Shown one piece after another: positions 12,870-25,744 of a stretch of DNA of 64,000 nt. Below the pieces are notes generated by a model. It was not told where the DNA came from. It saw only the letters and a program-made list of their open reading frames with translations, and made no database searches. Source of the DNA: Rhytidiadelphus loreus. Lineage: Eukaryota; Streptophyta; Bryopsida; Hypnales; Hylocomiaceae. A program made the translations under genes and the position numbers. Each line of letters opens with the position of its first letter. Position 1 is the first letter of the stretch. The stretch spans positions 24,557,001 to 24,621,000 of the forward strand of contig OX344765.1 of the NCBI GenBank assembly GCA_947034895.1, in the 5' to 3' direction.

Positions 12870-13098
12870 TTAACCCTTAAGCGCTCCAACGTCCATATTC
12901 TGGACGACGAATAGAGGGCTTGCAGGTGCTGTTTCATTTAACTAGCTTCTCATTCATCCAATTTAACACATGAATCTTGAAAAGACAACCTTCTTTAATG
13001 CCCAATTTCATGAAATTTTGGTAAATGATATTACTGTACAAAGATGTAAGCAAAAATGTGCCACAATTTGAAAAAGGATTGAGGCGTTAAGGGGTTAA
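12870..13098. mobile_element. TTAACCC-ended MITE, copy 1
   Basis: It starts TTAACCCTTAAGCGCTCCAA and ends with an inverted match, TTGAGGCGTTAAGGGGTTAA (about 17 of 20 positions). A 92 bp relative with perfect 15 bp ends sits in a VPS35 intron at 55,923, and a worn relative lies near 61,812-62,030. Non-coding. Confidence 0.65.
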
Positions 13099-13985
13099 GT
13101 TTGACAACTACTTTCATTGTTAGAAGACAGTAGAGAACTAATAAATCCAACAATTAGTATAATCTCTAAACTAGCTTGGCCACGTTTTACAACTTACACC
13201 GAAAAACAAATGTAAATTAAGTTTTAATTTTTTTAATGAGGTGGGTTGCACGAACACCAGAGCAAGGGCCAGAGTTGTTATTTCCAAAAGGCATGATTGA
13301 GTGTTTTCCATTGCGATCCCGGCTTTTCTGAATCCAAACCACCGCTGACAACAAAAATTATAATTGTGGCATATAATCATCTTTGCAATTGAAAGGCATA
13401 CAGGTTTGGGTTTCATGCCGCGGCAGATCTAGGAATGGAATTATATTGCCAATCGAACAAAATCAATCCAACCCCGACTGAGGAGCCTACCTTGCGATGA
13501 CGACGTCCGGGACACTTTTTCTTTTTACAGATCGATCGAGTAATTGCGTGTTCAATTCGAACTTGCTTTAATAAATTGCTACGTATTCCGTCAATTGAAA
13601 TTGCATGCCTCATAGTATTTTATTACTGGCCAGATCGAGAGATCGAACATGGCTTACAGATCCTTCCGAATGAAATGTTTCATTATAACAAAGAGTCGAT
13701 CTGAAGTTGATCAACAACTGAAGGTACTGATTTCAGTCTTCACATACATATCAGAAACTACTCTGAAACTCATTCAACTAATCAGCTCGGGACGGGCGCC
13801 AATGGCGCCAGTATAAATAAGTACGACGAAGTAAGTCTAATTCTCCACGTTGGAAACGACTGCAGCTACTACGAACTCGAACACAACCAACATCCTCCAA
13901 GCGATCCAGACTCTTCTTCGACCGATATTAATTCCAGGCACTGCTTCACATGCATTGCAAATGATCGAGGCACTCGATCGTTGGA

Positions 13986-14522
13986 TCATTCGAAAACGTC
14001 GATGAAGAACTTCTCGCCATCAGCGCAATGACTGGCATCGCCGCTGATGAAGTACACCGTGTGGAACTTGTAGTCGCGCAGGGGGAACACCATGCTTGTC
14101 GGCTCTCCGCCGGGATTCGCCAACCACGCCTTGATCGGGGCAGCCGTGTTGCAAGCTTGGAAGGCGGCGAAATCCACCTGTAGCACGCTGTCTGTGGCGA
14201 TCCATCGAAACTCTGCAGCATGCACAAAACCAACCACAAACAACTCAATTGACTTAATCATTTACTGGAACTACGTCGTAGCAAGGTTAATTAGTGGTTA
14301 CTTTCACTTAGGCCAGGGTTCAGTTGGTGTACCGAGAGAATCGGTGGTGAAGTAGGGGGCGTTACTGTGCTCCCAATCCTGATAGAAATTGGGTTCGTGC
14401 AAGGGGGTCAGCTGCCACCCCACTGACCCTCACACCACGTAGTTCGCGGCCATCGAACCCTGCACAAGAGCCATCGTCACCGCCAGGACGACGACCATAG
14501 CGGCGGCCCCGGATCTTGCCAT
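13986..14522 (-). pseudogene. ENODL phytocyanin-domain gene with a nonsense mutation
   Basis: It has the same two-exon structure as the intact copies. Exon 1 is 14,333-14,522 (190 nt, phase 1, GTACAC donor) and exon 2 is 13,986-14,212 (227 nt). Exon 1 encodes a signal peptide starting MARSGAAAMVVVLAV, but codon 31 is TGA (plus-strand 14,430-14,432) where the other copies have GGA, the first Gly of the conserved VVGG. Translation would stop just after the signal peptide. All other exon boundaries, the exon 2 frame, both disulfide cysteines and the upstream TATA box are intact, so the loss looks recent. A sequencing error is the alternative. Confidence 0.85.
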
Positions 14523-14600
14523 TATAGGTCCGTAAAATAATCGGATGTGACCTGCGTCATGCACAAGAGGAAGATGCATCAGTCACGACATCCTGGCAAC

Positions 14601-14762
14601 GGGGACTCTTTTGCGTTTCCCTGTCTCACCTACTTTCCCCTAAGTGATTGACCAGCTTGTGACTCTCTCCTTGTGTCACAATCCTCTGACACAGGAGAAA
14701 GTCACAAGGTGGTCACTCACATAGGGGAAGTGAGACCGGGAAAAGTCACAAGCTAGAGCCCC
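14601..14762. mobile_element. Foldback MITE in ENODL leader, copy 2
   Basis: Arms of about 70 bp pair around a loop near 14,675-14,690. Ends are GGGGACTC...GAGCCCC, with CACTTCCCCTATGTGA and TTGTGACTYTCTCC inside. It lies about 80 bp upstream of the ENODL start and inside the inferred leader intron (14,552-15,290). Confidence 0.8.
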
Positions 14763-15458
14763 TGGCATGGTGTCCAGTACATATAAATAATCCTGTAGAC
14801 GTCCCTGGCGAATGCATGTCCGAATAAAGAATCACCGTTAAATTCGGACATTAGCTCTTGAACTGAGGCATCGCAACCCAACCAGGAGCGTGATTTGCAC
14901 GCTACAACAACACGCTAAATCAGAGCTTGTGGAGCACATTCCATTGAATAGCGATTTGCATACAAGCTAGCTACTGAGTCAGAGTCTCTCTGATCCAGCC
15001 AAGAATATAATGCAAAAACAGTCAAGACGAATTCGTTTCTCGATCAGTTAAAGTAAAGTACTGTGAAATGGAAGCGTGGATTACAAAAAGAATGAAAAGA
15101 AGTGCCTGCAAACGGATGGATTTGCAAGCCAACAAACCGCAGAGTCGACTAACTGAAATTAATGTGGCCCTCGCCAGAAATTGGGAAACGAAATGAAGAC
15201 TCGACCGAGCTACAGGCCGGCTAGCTAGAATTCTGTGCTCGACTAGTGCTTGCATCTGAAGTCATGAGACCAGTTCCAAGAATTGCTTACAACGTCAGAA
15301 GAACGGAACGGAACGGTGCAACTCCACGCTAAGCTTCGATCTCGAACTGGGATCACTGATGATAGAACTGAGTCGAGAGCGCTAGCTAGCTCGATCGGGG
15401 CCAGGCGGAGAGCGAGAAGGAAGAAAGAAAGATGGAGAAGAGGACGGAGGGCGTGTGA

Positions 15459-15538
15459 ATTTATACCCAACGAAGCGATCGAAGAAGAGGACCGACAGTC
15501 AGCGCGACCGACCAGGCGCGAACATTAGTCGACGTGGC
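15459..15538 (-). promoter_or_regulatory. TATA box and ACGTGGC element of the 13,986 ENODL copy
   Basis: On the minus strand TATAAAT is at 15,459-15,465, with a complement ACGTGGC motif at 15,532-15,538 (plus-strand reading) about 70 bp further upstream. A pyrimidine-rich patch follows the TATA box. The same arrangement is conserved at 29,217-29,293 and 37,505-37,571. ACGTGGC resembles the core of ABA-response/G-box elements; function here is inference. A leader intron is inferred from a conserved GTAAGC donor (15,290) and TGACGCAG acceptor (14,552). Confidence 0.6.
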
Positions 15539-16370
15539 GAGGCGAGCGGCACGAGGAGCGGAATATGCGGCCTCCGTTGGCACGATCGGTTGGCGAAGGA
15601 TTAATTGCTGGAGTTTAATTGCGGCGGACGACCCAAGGACATGGCTCTAATTATGACCTAATCACTAATTTTAACTTACACATAACCTAATCAGATATAT
15701 TGGAATTTATGAACATGGTACTCTTTAAAAATTTGGAAATTTAGATGGACAACCTCTAATCTCTTCAATTTATTAGCATACGATTATTAAAAAAGTTATG
15801 ATTATTTTCAGAAATTTAGAAAATGGAAAATCCACCAATTTATGCATGTTTTAATACTTGAACCCCTAAAAAACTTCCACAATTGCTAAGAAGCCCAAAA
15901 GTGCTTCAATATTAGTCAAAATCTTTGTCAATATTTACTTTTTTACAAATCCAAGTATAGTAGGATCCTTTGATTGATAACTTGTGCAACTACAATGTCC
16001 CAAAATTCTAGAGTGAATGTTTCCACCAATTTCAAGTTTAATGTGTCTAAACTACAAAAGACATATAGGTTTCTATAGCCTTTGCAAAAGGTGAAGTTTT
16101 ATCTTTCAACACTTTTAGAAAAAATCTTCTATGTCCCATAGCTTGTGTATTTTGTCAATATGTTGGAAAATGGGTTAAAAATATATATTAAAACTTTTTT
16201 AACAACACAAAGCTTTCATATTCAATTTTTCTTCAATTGTAAAGTGGATGGTGTTACTTAATAGAAGATATTAAAACTAATATGCTAATACATTTTGAAA
16301 GACTTTGAGAATTATTTATTCTAAATTGCCAATGGAATGTCTAATGTTCTAATAAACAATTGATATCCTT

Positions 16371-16404
16371 TATTTTTATTTTTATTTTTATTTTTATTTT
16401 TTTT
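16371..16404. repeat. Simple repeat (TTTTTA)n
   Basis: About five tandem units of ATTTTT followed by a T run. The D block has a degenerate form of this site near 30,260. Confidence 0.9.
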
Positions 16405-17672
16405 AAATTGAAGACAAAAGACAACTTTATATGTTTTTTCTACCTTCATTGCCCTCAAAATAGAAATCCTCATACTTTTTACCTCATTATTTGGAATGTC
16501 ATGGTTCAAATGTTTTTGAGTAGATATCAATCTATACAATCGCCGAAAAATAATTATTAATTTTTAGAACATATTCTTTGTTGCCCGGTTTGATATTGAA
16601 ATTGAATTTTTTTTTTTGTTTATTAAAGTATTTATTGGAATGATATAAAATAAATCTTCACATTCAATTACATAGCTTGTGACGACAGCATCTATCCTAA
16701 ACATTCTTTCAAAAATTTCCATTGGTGAAGTCCATAGAGCTTGCCCAAGTTGTCAAGAAGCCCAAACTCCCAAAGTTAGTAAGCTCCTTAGTTGGACTTT
16801 AAAGGTTAGAAAATAAATAAAGATTTAGAATATTGACCAATTGAAATTTCATAAGTTAACAAAAGAAGCAATGGAATTCTAATGTTTCTACAACACTAAT
16901 CTTACAATCTTAAAAATTCATACAATTTGAAGATATCAAATTCAACAAATTGGGACATCATTGATAGTCTAATAAAAGCCCCAAGCCCATATTTTTTTCA
17001 AAAAACACTCAAAACCACAATTTTACATGTAAACAACAAAAATTTTGAACGTTATTTTTTTTTTTCCACAATCATTTTCAATGTTAGAATCTTGTATAAG
17101 GCTTGCATGAGAATGTCTAGAAGAAATTTCAAAAACTGAATCATCATCAATCACAAGATTTATACATTCAAATTTCAAAGTAAAGAAACCTTTACTTTTC
17201 TTATTCCTAACCTAACTAGATTAAAATGCTAATCTAGAATAAAGTGTTTTCATGATTTTCACCATTGAAAATTTAAACAAGAAAGTCTTCATTTGGAGTT
17301 ATTTGTGATTTATGCTTATAAAAAAATTTGCATCTCAACAATTGCAAGGTGAATTGTGTAATGAATTCAATAGCTTTTCAAGTGATATTAAGTTTTTTCA
17401 AAGGGCATTTTAGTTTGCTAACACAATTTGTAGTTGTTCATGTCACCTCCAATCCCCCAAAACTTTTAAGTGCAAATTTCTGAAACATTGTGGGAGGGGC
17501 AACATACTAAAAATAGAAAATAAACATTTCTCTTGTTATAATCTCACAACTCTTATGCAATTTTGCACTCAAAATTGGTGTGCATACTAATAAGAAAGCT
17601 CTTTAAACATCCATACGGTTAGATTTTGAAAAAAAAATCAATTTGCTTCAATGGGGATAACTATAAGCCCAT

Positions 17673-17918
17673 ATGGGCAATTTCATTAAAATGGCGGTAT
17701 TCCATTAAAATGGTGGTTCAAAGGACCAACTAGGGAATGAAATCTTGTAGAAGACAATGGTGGGGGCAATGTCATACGTAAACGAGTAGTGATTTGGGCA
17801 TACATGGGACACAATGGATGCTTGATATGAGATGAATAGGTGCCTCAATACACCTCAATCCTTGATCCTTCATGTACAAATGCCAATGGAATACCGCCAT
17901 TTTAATGAAATTGCCCAT
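17673..17918. mobile_element. MITE of the ATGGCGGTATTCC family with CCAT flanks
   Basis: Ends are ATGGGCAATTTCATTAAAA and its reverse complement, followed inward by TGGCGGTATTCCATTAAAA repeats. CCAT directly flanks both sides (17,669-17,672 and 17,919-17,922), a plausible 4 bp target duplication. Non-coding. Confidence 0.8.
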
Positions 17919-18719
17919 CCATGCTTTTTTTTCATGGAAAAAACACACTTGGAAAGGCTTAGGCACTTAGAAAATATTTTTAAAATTCAAAAAAATTAAG
18001 TAAAATAGTTCACTTTTTCTATCTTAAAGGATCTCCTTCTCAACCATTTTCATCTCTGAAAAAAATAATTGTGTTCTCTACACTTGCACAAAAGCACACA
18101 ATGACACAATGTACTTTGAGCATATGTTTTATGTTGAATGTGGACAATTTACTATTTAAAAAAAATTCTTTGCGTTGGCTTGTATAACTTTAGTAGAAGT
18201 CTTTGTATCTTCAAAATCGTAAGCTTAAAATTCTCATTTTTGGGCCAACAATTGTACTACCCCCCTCCCCCAATGGTTAAGATAGACATCCAATGATCCA
18301 ATTGGAGGTCGTTTAAAAATAGTAAAATAAGGTTTTTAAAATGCAAGAAATTATTCAATGTCTACAATTACCATATCATCTCAGAATTCATGTAAAATTG
18401 ATATATGATGCAAAAGTTATAAGCAGAAAACCATCTATTTGAGGCCAAGGGAAAAAAAATAGGACAAGTGTTTCTTGCAATCACCCCATGCAATGTCAAA
18501 CCAGTCAAGCTTAAGAGATCCAATAAGACAGAGAATCCATGCACTTCATTAAACTCGTAATTGAACTTTTGTTGCTTCTTTGATAAGCCCATTGCATCCA
18601 CAAACTCCTCTTTCATCTTCTTTCTCCATCCAAATAAATCTACAAGAAGCAAACAAGCTTGTTATTCTTGTTTGAAGAAATTGTATTTGTAGAAAGAGGA
18701 GAAAAAAGTGAGGATATGA

Positions 18720-18977
18720 TCAATTTTGTTAAAATGGTGGTATTCCACATGCCATTTTAATGGAATATCTTCTACAAATGGAGAATAAGCGTGCCATGAT
18801 AGGGTCATACATGTGCCAATTTTATGCCTTGTACATTCAAATCACTCCTAGTTCACGCATTTCCACTCCCCTCGGACAATCTTTCCATTGTTTTCATTCT
18901 TTCAGTGGTTTCATTTTGTGCCATTTTAATGGAATACCCCCATTTTAATGGAATACCCCCATTTAAACGAAATTGAC
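18720..18977. mobile_element. MITE of the ATGGCGGTATTCC family
   Basis: The left end TCAATTTTGTTAAAATGG is matched inverted by CCATTTAAACGAAATTGA at the right. Inside lie repeated CCATTTTAATGGAATA units, three of them near 18,920-18,962. Non-coding; the flanks give no clear target duplication. Confidence 0.75.
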
Positions 18978-21900
18978 CAAGGCATGGATGCCTATACCTT
19001 TGGTTGTTTTTAGTTCAAGAACAAAGGCATTGAAGACAAAGGAAGCGATGAAATGAAGAAGTGGCCATGGTTAGGAGGAACTATTGCTTGTGAGACTGCT
19101 AAGGATTACAAGAGCAGTTTCACCAACCACCATGAATTTAAGGAACATGAATTTAACTCGTAAACGACGTCATTCAAGGCCATTTTTTGGTCAATGAATG
19201 ACAAAGAATCTCTGTATGTAGGACAAAAATGCAACTATTCATCTTCCAATTTTTTTGTAGAAAGGAAAGATCATCTACAATAGTTTGTCTTCCAATGAAT
19301 ACTTTTTTCATTTTTTTAAACATAGTAACAAAACAAATGATTTCCATGGTGACCAATCTCGTGTTCAAGGGTTAAGCAAATCTCACACAAGGTCAAAGAA
19401 GCAAATCACAAAATCATTAGAGGGCGGTTTGACTTTGTGCAAATGTATAAATCTAAGGGGGGAAAAATTGAGTTTTTTTTAGTTTCCATTCTTGCATGGC
19501 ACAACAAGTGATAAATTGGGCCAACAATTTTTTAATTAATTTTTCTTTATTTTTTGGATATTTTTTATTTTTAATAATTACACATTTTTATGCCATTAAA
19601 TATTTAAATGGCCCTATATAGAATCCAGATTTCCTTTACTATAGCAGTGATGACCAAATAGAGGTTCCACGATTGTGTTTATGGTCCAAGAGACTTTGGG
19701 GGATCCTTTACTTTAGGAACACAAAAAGAACCTCCATCGTGCCTTCTACAAGGTTTCATAGTTTGATTTCACCTTTTGCTCAACACTTTCATTGTTGGAT
19801 TATTGCAAGAGGATGGGTGTAAACTTTATGACTCTTAATGACATTTTGGTGAATTGAAGATTCTTTGATATTGACTTTGTATTGTATCTTAATCCTAAGA
19901 CAACAAGCCAAAGCTCTCCAACTTGATATTGAGCAAATCTTTGACAAATTTTTTTTAATGTTGTAATGTTTTAACCTACAAGACTACTTCTATACTGAAT
20001 ATGGCTTACCAAACATCACATTTAGGTTGCAATGTCATAGGATCATTCATTGGTCAATTTTATATGCCCTCGTTGCACAAACTCTAAACAAAAAGCAATA
20101 TGACCCATGCCACTTCAAGGAAATATTTTATATCCTCTTCGGTTGCCTACTAGGCAAAGAAATGTCTTTTAAACCTAAATATTTGCAGCTAGATGTAATT
20201 TCTAATTATAATCAAAATTTATGAGTTCCAAAGATTCATGAAAGGTTATGTTGAACTTCAAAGATTAGTTTCTATATGTTTTGTATGGATAATGTTATTT
20301 TTATATATACTAACTAAAGGCTTCACAGTCTTTGTGTCTAAATGTGGGATATTTTGTTACCATAGTTACATTGATGTGCACTAGAGTTCAAAGATTTGGA
20401 ATTTCTTATTAGCATGTGAAAAATGAATTTAGTTTTTTTTTTTTATGTATGTTGATACTTTATATACATAGCCTATGTAGAAAATTAGTCTATGACAAAT
20501 TCAATTTTTAAAGACCAAAGTGAATTTTCAAAGTTTTGAACTCTAGTGCACATTTGTGCATCATGCCCAAAATGTTTGTGCACATATATCCTTCAATGTT
20601 ATTCATAATGCTACCAATAATTAAGGATTCAATGTTCTTGATTCACTGAGTCCAAGGAATCTAGTCTTCAAGGTTTGGGCTTGTATTTGTGATCTCAATT
20701 TTTGACAAGATTTTTTGAAACTTTTTTTTAGATAGGAAAATTAATTAGCTTTCTGGTCCAAATATAATTTTTATTTACAATTTTTTAATAATGAATTTTT
20801 TTTTAAGTTAAGAGGTTTCAAGCCTTATAATCTAATTAAGCTAGGGATAAAATAACTAAATTTTCCCACTTTAACCCCTAAATGCCCATGACCTTTTTTA
20901 AGCTTCTTGGAATTGATCTAAATTAAACAAAAATTCAACATTTTGATATGTTTTATCAATTTTTATTGAATTGTAACTAAATAAATTTAAACTAGGCATG
21001 TTAGAGATCACATGGGAAAAGAAAACACAACAAAATCACTTATGGATTGAATAATTATAATGTTTGATTTTAAGGGTGTTAAAATTGCAAAAGCTATTTG
21101 AAGTCTTTCAATCCTATCTTCACATCTCAAATCAAAAAATTTGGTTACCAAAAAAATATGAAATTAAAGGGGATAATATGATTGTGTAACTCCAATCAAT
21201 TTATAGCTTTATAAAATCTACTTGACAATTTTTTAAATGAGTTTCTAATGTAGTTTTTTTTGGAAGATCTAGTGTATTTGAGCCTCATTTCTAAGAGCTT
21301 TCAACACTAAAAAATCAAGATTTACTATGGACTATCTAGTTTGCACAAAATCTTGAATCTAAAAAATTTGTAATCATTCACTTTCAAAATCGGATTTTTC
21401 ATGCTAAAACTAGACTTCAAAAAGAATTTTTCAAAAATATAAATCACTAAAAATAATAACTTGGTAAGGTTTTATTTGACTTCAAAGTATTGTTAACACA
21501 AGAATTTGGTGCCTGAGGTACTTAGAAGTTAAACTCATGTATCTTATGATTGATATAGTTAAAGTTTCTAAATTCTCTTCTAAACATTCTCATACTAGTC
21601 TAATGCAAGATCTTATAATTTGATAAGCAAAAAAAACAAATGTTTAAATTTTTTGTTCTTTGCAATGAAAATTGGCAATTTTGAGTGGTTTTTGATTAAA
21701 AAAATGAGCTTGGGGATTTAATCCCTAAAGGACTAAGGCCATTTTTTTGTCAAAAACATTCAAGACTACCATTTTTACTATGTTCACCAAAGAAAACAGA
21801 TTTGTTTTAATCTAACCATAGGATCTTGTATTTTACTTGTTTGAAATTATGTGGTAAAAATTTCATGAAGTTTGACCAAACAGATTGGAAGATATTAGCA

Positions 21901-24900
21901 TTCAAAGTTGGAAATTTTTTTTTCTTCTAAACAATGGTCTACAATTTCATATGACTTTGACCACCATTTGTAAAGAAAATTTGCACTTAGATTTGTAATC
22001 ATTCACTTTCAAATCGAAAATTTGTAATCATTTCACTTTCAAAAATGAATCCTATAAGTTATTTTTTCAAGCAAATGCTTAGATTGCCCAAAAAATAAGA
22101 TTGTTCATAACCTTCACATCACTAATCCAAATGGAATGTATCAAAGTTAATATAGACAAAAATATGATCTACAAGAATTTTTTTATAATATAATTTTAAG
22201 TTTTTGTGGATTTGTTTTTCCTTGACAATGTGAAAATTATCTTTTGGATGGCATAATGTTTGCTCACAGGCACCACTAAAAATAAAAATTATATTCCCAC
22301 AAAGTTGAGAAGTTTTTCTACCTTATGAGAAAGTTTCAAAAAAATTTCACTAAAAATTGAGGTCATAGGAATCTAATCAATTTTGTCTCCGGAGGAACAA
22401 TGGTCCTTTATTGGTTAATTCTACTAATTAGCAATGACATCTAATTATATTAAATTTTAAATCTTTAAATTTTGTGGATTCCTAAAATTCTAAAGTTTTA
22501 AATTCTAAAATCATAAAATTATAATACATTTCTATAATTTTAATTTTTAAACTTATAAATTCATAAATTAAAAGAATTATAGTTTATAAATTGATAAATT
22601 TTATATAACATTGATGTTTTAGATTTGTAAATCTGATTTAGTTTTTAATTTTAAGTTAAGAAAATGAAATGTTTTTTTCCATCTAATATTTACTAAGCAT
22701 TTATTAGTAATTTTAAAGGTTATCAGTTATCTTGAGCTGGATAAGAATACAAAAAAAATCATGTTTGCATTGATAGAAGGATTAGTGTTGTTGTAACATT
22801 CTTGGTAACATTAGGTTTCCATTGCTTTTTTAATTTGCTAACAATTATAATAATTTAAAATCATAAAATTTAAAATATTAAATAATTATGATTTTTTTTT
22901 AAAACATAAATTTGTGGATTTCTAATTTCTAATTTTCTAAAAATTTAATAATTTTAAGATTAATAATTTAATAATTGGAGGTTGTCCATTTAAATTTCTA
23001 AACTTCTAAATTTTAAATGATTCAATGTTTATAAATTTCAATATCTTATTAGTTATCATGTGCTTAAACTTGTGAGCATGTGATATGCTTAAACTTTACT
23101 TTCTTTGTCCCAAAATGATCTTCTTGTTGAACAAAATGGTTTGAATGGAGGTTGAAAATAAAGTAGAGTTTGTTTTGCACTCCTTATATCCTTGAACCTT
23201 TGAGTATTGAAACCTTTTTCAAAGTGCAATTTTTGGACATTTTTAAGGAATGCGAGTGGGCACCTAATTGTTGAGTGTGAGATGTCATTTTGTACGTAGT
23301 TAGTATGGGCCTAAGACCATGTGTGAACCTTTATACCACCTCCCAAAGCTTCATCTCTTTCAAACAGGCAACACTCAAAGAGATGCAAGAAATAAAAATA
23401 AATAGTGTGGTTTGACCCCTTTAAAATAGTCATTTCATTTGTTTTTTTATTGATGGTTGTATAGATGAAGGGGGAACTATAAACTATTGCTCATAGTTGT
23501 TTTGCTAATTCCATATAGCAATTGAAAGCCGAATTTGACCAATTTCTGAAGTAACAAAGTACAATAGGAAGATCATTTTGGGCCAAAGATTGAAGCCAAC
23601 AAGAAGATCATTTTCGGATGGAGGAAGTATTAAATTTTGAATTCATTAAAATAAAATTATAGTCTTGCTACTAAATTTTGATTGTTTACCAAACTACTAG
23701 CAATACAAAGAGCTTTTAGACAAATGGCTTGACTCAAATAGTTTAATTTATAATCCTAATGCATGACCACAATGCACTTTCAACTTCTTACTAATTGTGT
23801 TTGGTATGGATTAATTCGTTTGTCAAATGACATGTTTTTATTAAACTATAGAATCAAACAATATTCCTATAATTCATTTTAATACACATAGATTGATGGA
23901 TGTTGAACAAGCAAGAGCATCTTTATACCTTACTTCTTTATATATAGTAAAGGCACCCATAACTGATGAAATAAGCAATTGGAGACGTGATGTAGAGTGT
24001 AGTAAGGTGAAGGAAATATTTCCATAGGTGGTGAGATAGAATTGAGGGGGATTGCCAAAATTTGATAATTTTTTTGCTTGAACTAAAATTATTATGAATT
24101 TTGGAAGGCAAAAGTTGGTTTGGACCCATGTTCAATGTATAGACTATTCCAAAACCGGTCATTTCAGAGACCACTTCTTGTTCACTTTAGCACTCCAAAC
24201 CAAGCAGATGTGTCATGAAAAGAATGGAGGAACTGAGGGTAGGAAATCAAGAACTCATATATGTTTGGAAATTAGTCCAAACGTCTCCTGAATTTAAAAC
24301 GCTCTATTGATTGCTGATGGGGCTTTGGTTGGTGATGGGTGATACGTTAGTTCAAGCGAGCTTCTGTGTAGCTCACCTGTGGATTTCATTATGCCTATCA
24401 CTCATGCATTCGAGTATTCGACCACATGGAGAATGTCAACCCTGTAAATTTCGCAGTCTTTCATGCACCACTTTGGGTCTTTGGCATTTACATTAGCTTG
24501 AATGTATGCTGTGCCCCTACATAAGCAAACGTACACATAAGCAAATTTGTAACGCCAATTCAATACAATTCATTCTGGTTTCAGTCCGCTCGATCAGTGT
24601 AAACCGAGGGTGCCAAAATAAGTAATGGAATACTTGCCAGTTTAATGAATTTGTTATTTGCAACTGATTTGAGCATGAACTAGTATGCACCTGAACTTGT
24701 ATATTTTCCTCAAGCACAACTGTGTTTGTTCATCACTGAGCACGCTCCATCCCTGATCGATCCCAAGATACTGTAATTGCCTTTGCTTCAGTTGAACGAA
24801 CGCGCGCTGGTTCACTCAACAAAATTAACGAAATTGACGTTCGAGCTTCAAACTGAGTCAGCGAAATCAATGTCATTGTGTCGTCCCAACTGGGATGAAC

Positions 24901-25064
24901 TCCAGCGACCCTTCGCCGGCCAACTTGAACGGAGGCTGGCTGGCTTGGTGCCGCATACTCCGGTCCTCGTGGAACTCGCATCGACACCTCAATTAATGTT
25001 CACGCCGGTCGCGCTGACTGTCTTCAATTCTTCGCTGGTCAATCCACCGAACTGGAATGCTGGG

Positions 25065-25071
25065 TATAAAT
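25065..25071 (+). promoter_or_regulatory. TATA box of the 25,745 ENODL gene
   Basis: TATAAAT in the context GCTGGGTATAAATC, followed by a C/T-rich stretch (25,076-25,125) like the pyrimidine patch of plant core promoters. The same core is found upstream of three other ENODL copies. The ATG is about 675 bp downstream. A conserved GTAAGC donor (25,221) and TGACGCAG acceptor (ending 25,719) suggest a leader intron of about 500 bp. The ACGTGGC motif of the other promoters is not present in this divergent copy. Confidence 0.65.
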
Positions 25072-25744
25072 CACCCCCCCACCCAAGTCCTCTTCTCCAA
25101 CTTTCTTTCTTCTCCCTCTCCGCCTGGCCCCGGCCCGAGCTAGTGCTCTGGAGTTCTATCATCAGTGATCCTAGTTCGTGATCGAAGCTTGGAGCTGCAC
25201 CGTTCCGTGCTTGTTACGTTGTAAGCAACTCTTGCAATTGGATTGAGGGACCCTGACTTCAGATGCAAGCACGAAGCACAAAATTCTAGCCGGCCTGTAG
25301 CTAGGTCTTCATGCATTTCGTTTCCCAATTTCTGCCCAGGGTCACATTCATTTCAGTCACAGGCTCTGCAGTTTGTTTGTTTGTTCGTTTGTTTGTTTTC
25401 ATGCACATAGATCGATTTACAGCCACTCCGTCATTCTTTTTGCAATTTACGCATTCATTTCACAGTTACTGAGTAACGAATTCTTCCTGACTGGTTTTTG
25501 CATTATATTCATTCTTCGCTGCAGAGACTCTGACTTAGTAGCTAACTCATACATATGCATATGGCTACTCAATTGAATGTGCTAAATTGCTTCAATTCCC
25601 GAGTGCCCGAACAGAATTGTGATTTTTCATTCGGGCATTCGCTAGGTACGTCTACAGGCTATTTGCGACAGGATTTATACTTACTGGAGCAAGTGATACA
25701 TCTTCCTCTTGTGACGCAGGTCACGTCCGATTCATTCACGCGCA

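Larger units (their letters stand above)
13160..17300. repeat. Related block C (partner D at 27,110-31,350)
   Basis: ENODL gene, 3' flank, leader, promoter and more than 1.5 kb of AT-rich upstream DNA line up in the same order and orientation with 27,110-31,350. For example, 15,700-15,880 matches 29,440-29,740 apart from a 118 bp insertion in D. The 3' flank (13,180-13,560) also appears inverted at 44,510-44,930. Confidence 0.85.
15670..24700. other. AT-rich, gene-free stretch built of transposon remnants
   Basis: No coding region that I can support. The block contains upstream DNA shared with D (to about 17,300) and arms of a worn long-TIR element: about 16,640-17,300 against about 20,800-22,900, inverted, related to the elements at 7,432 and 30,640. 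Two MITEs and a T/A-rich simple repeat are listed separately. 20,000-20,760 is a piece of the same interior as 9.0-10.6 kb. I see nothing recognisable at 23,100-24,700. Confidence 0.6.

Noticed and set aside
14601..14762. Calling the hairpin a miRNA gene
   Set aside because: The stem is a multi-copy transposon-like inverted repeat. Without small-RNA data a miRNA call is not justified.
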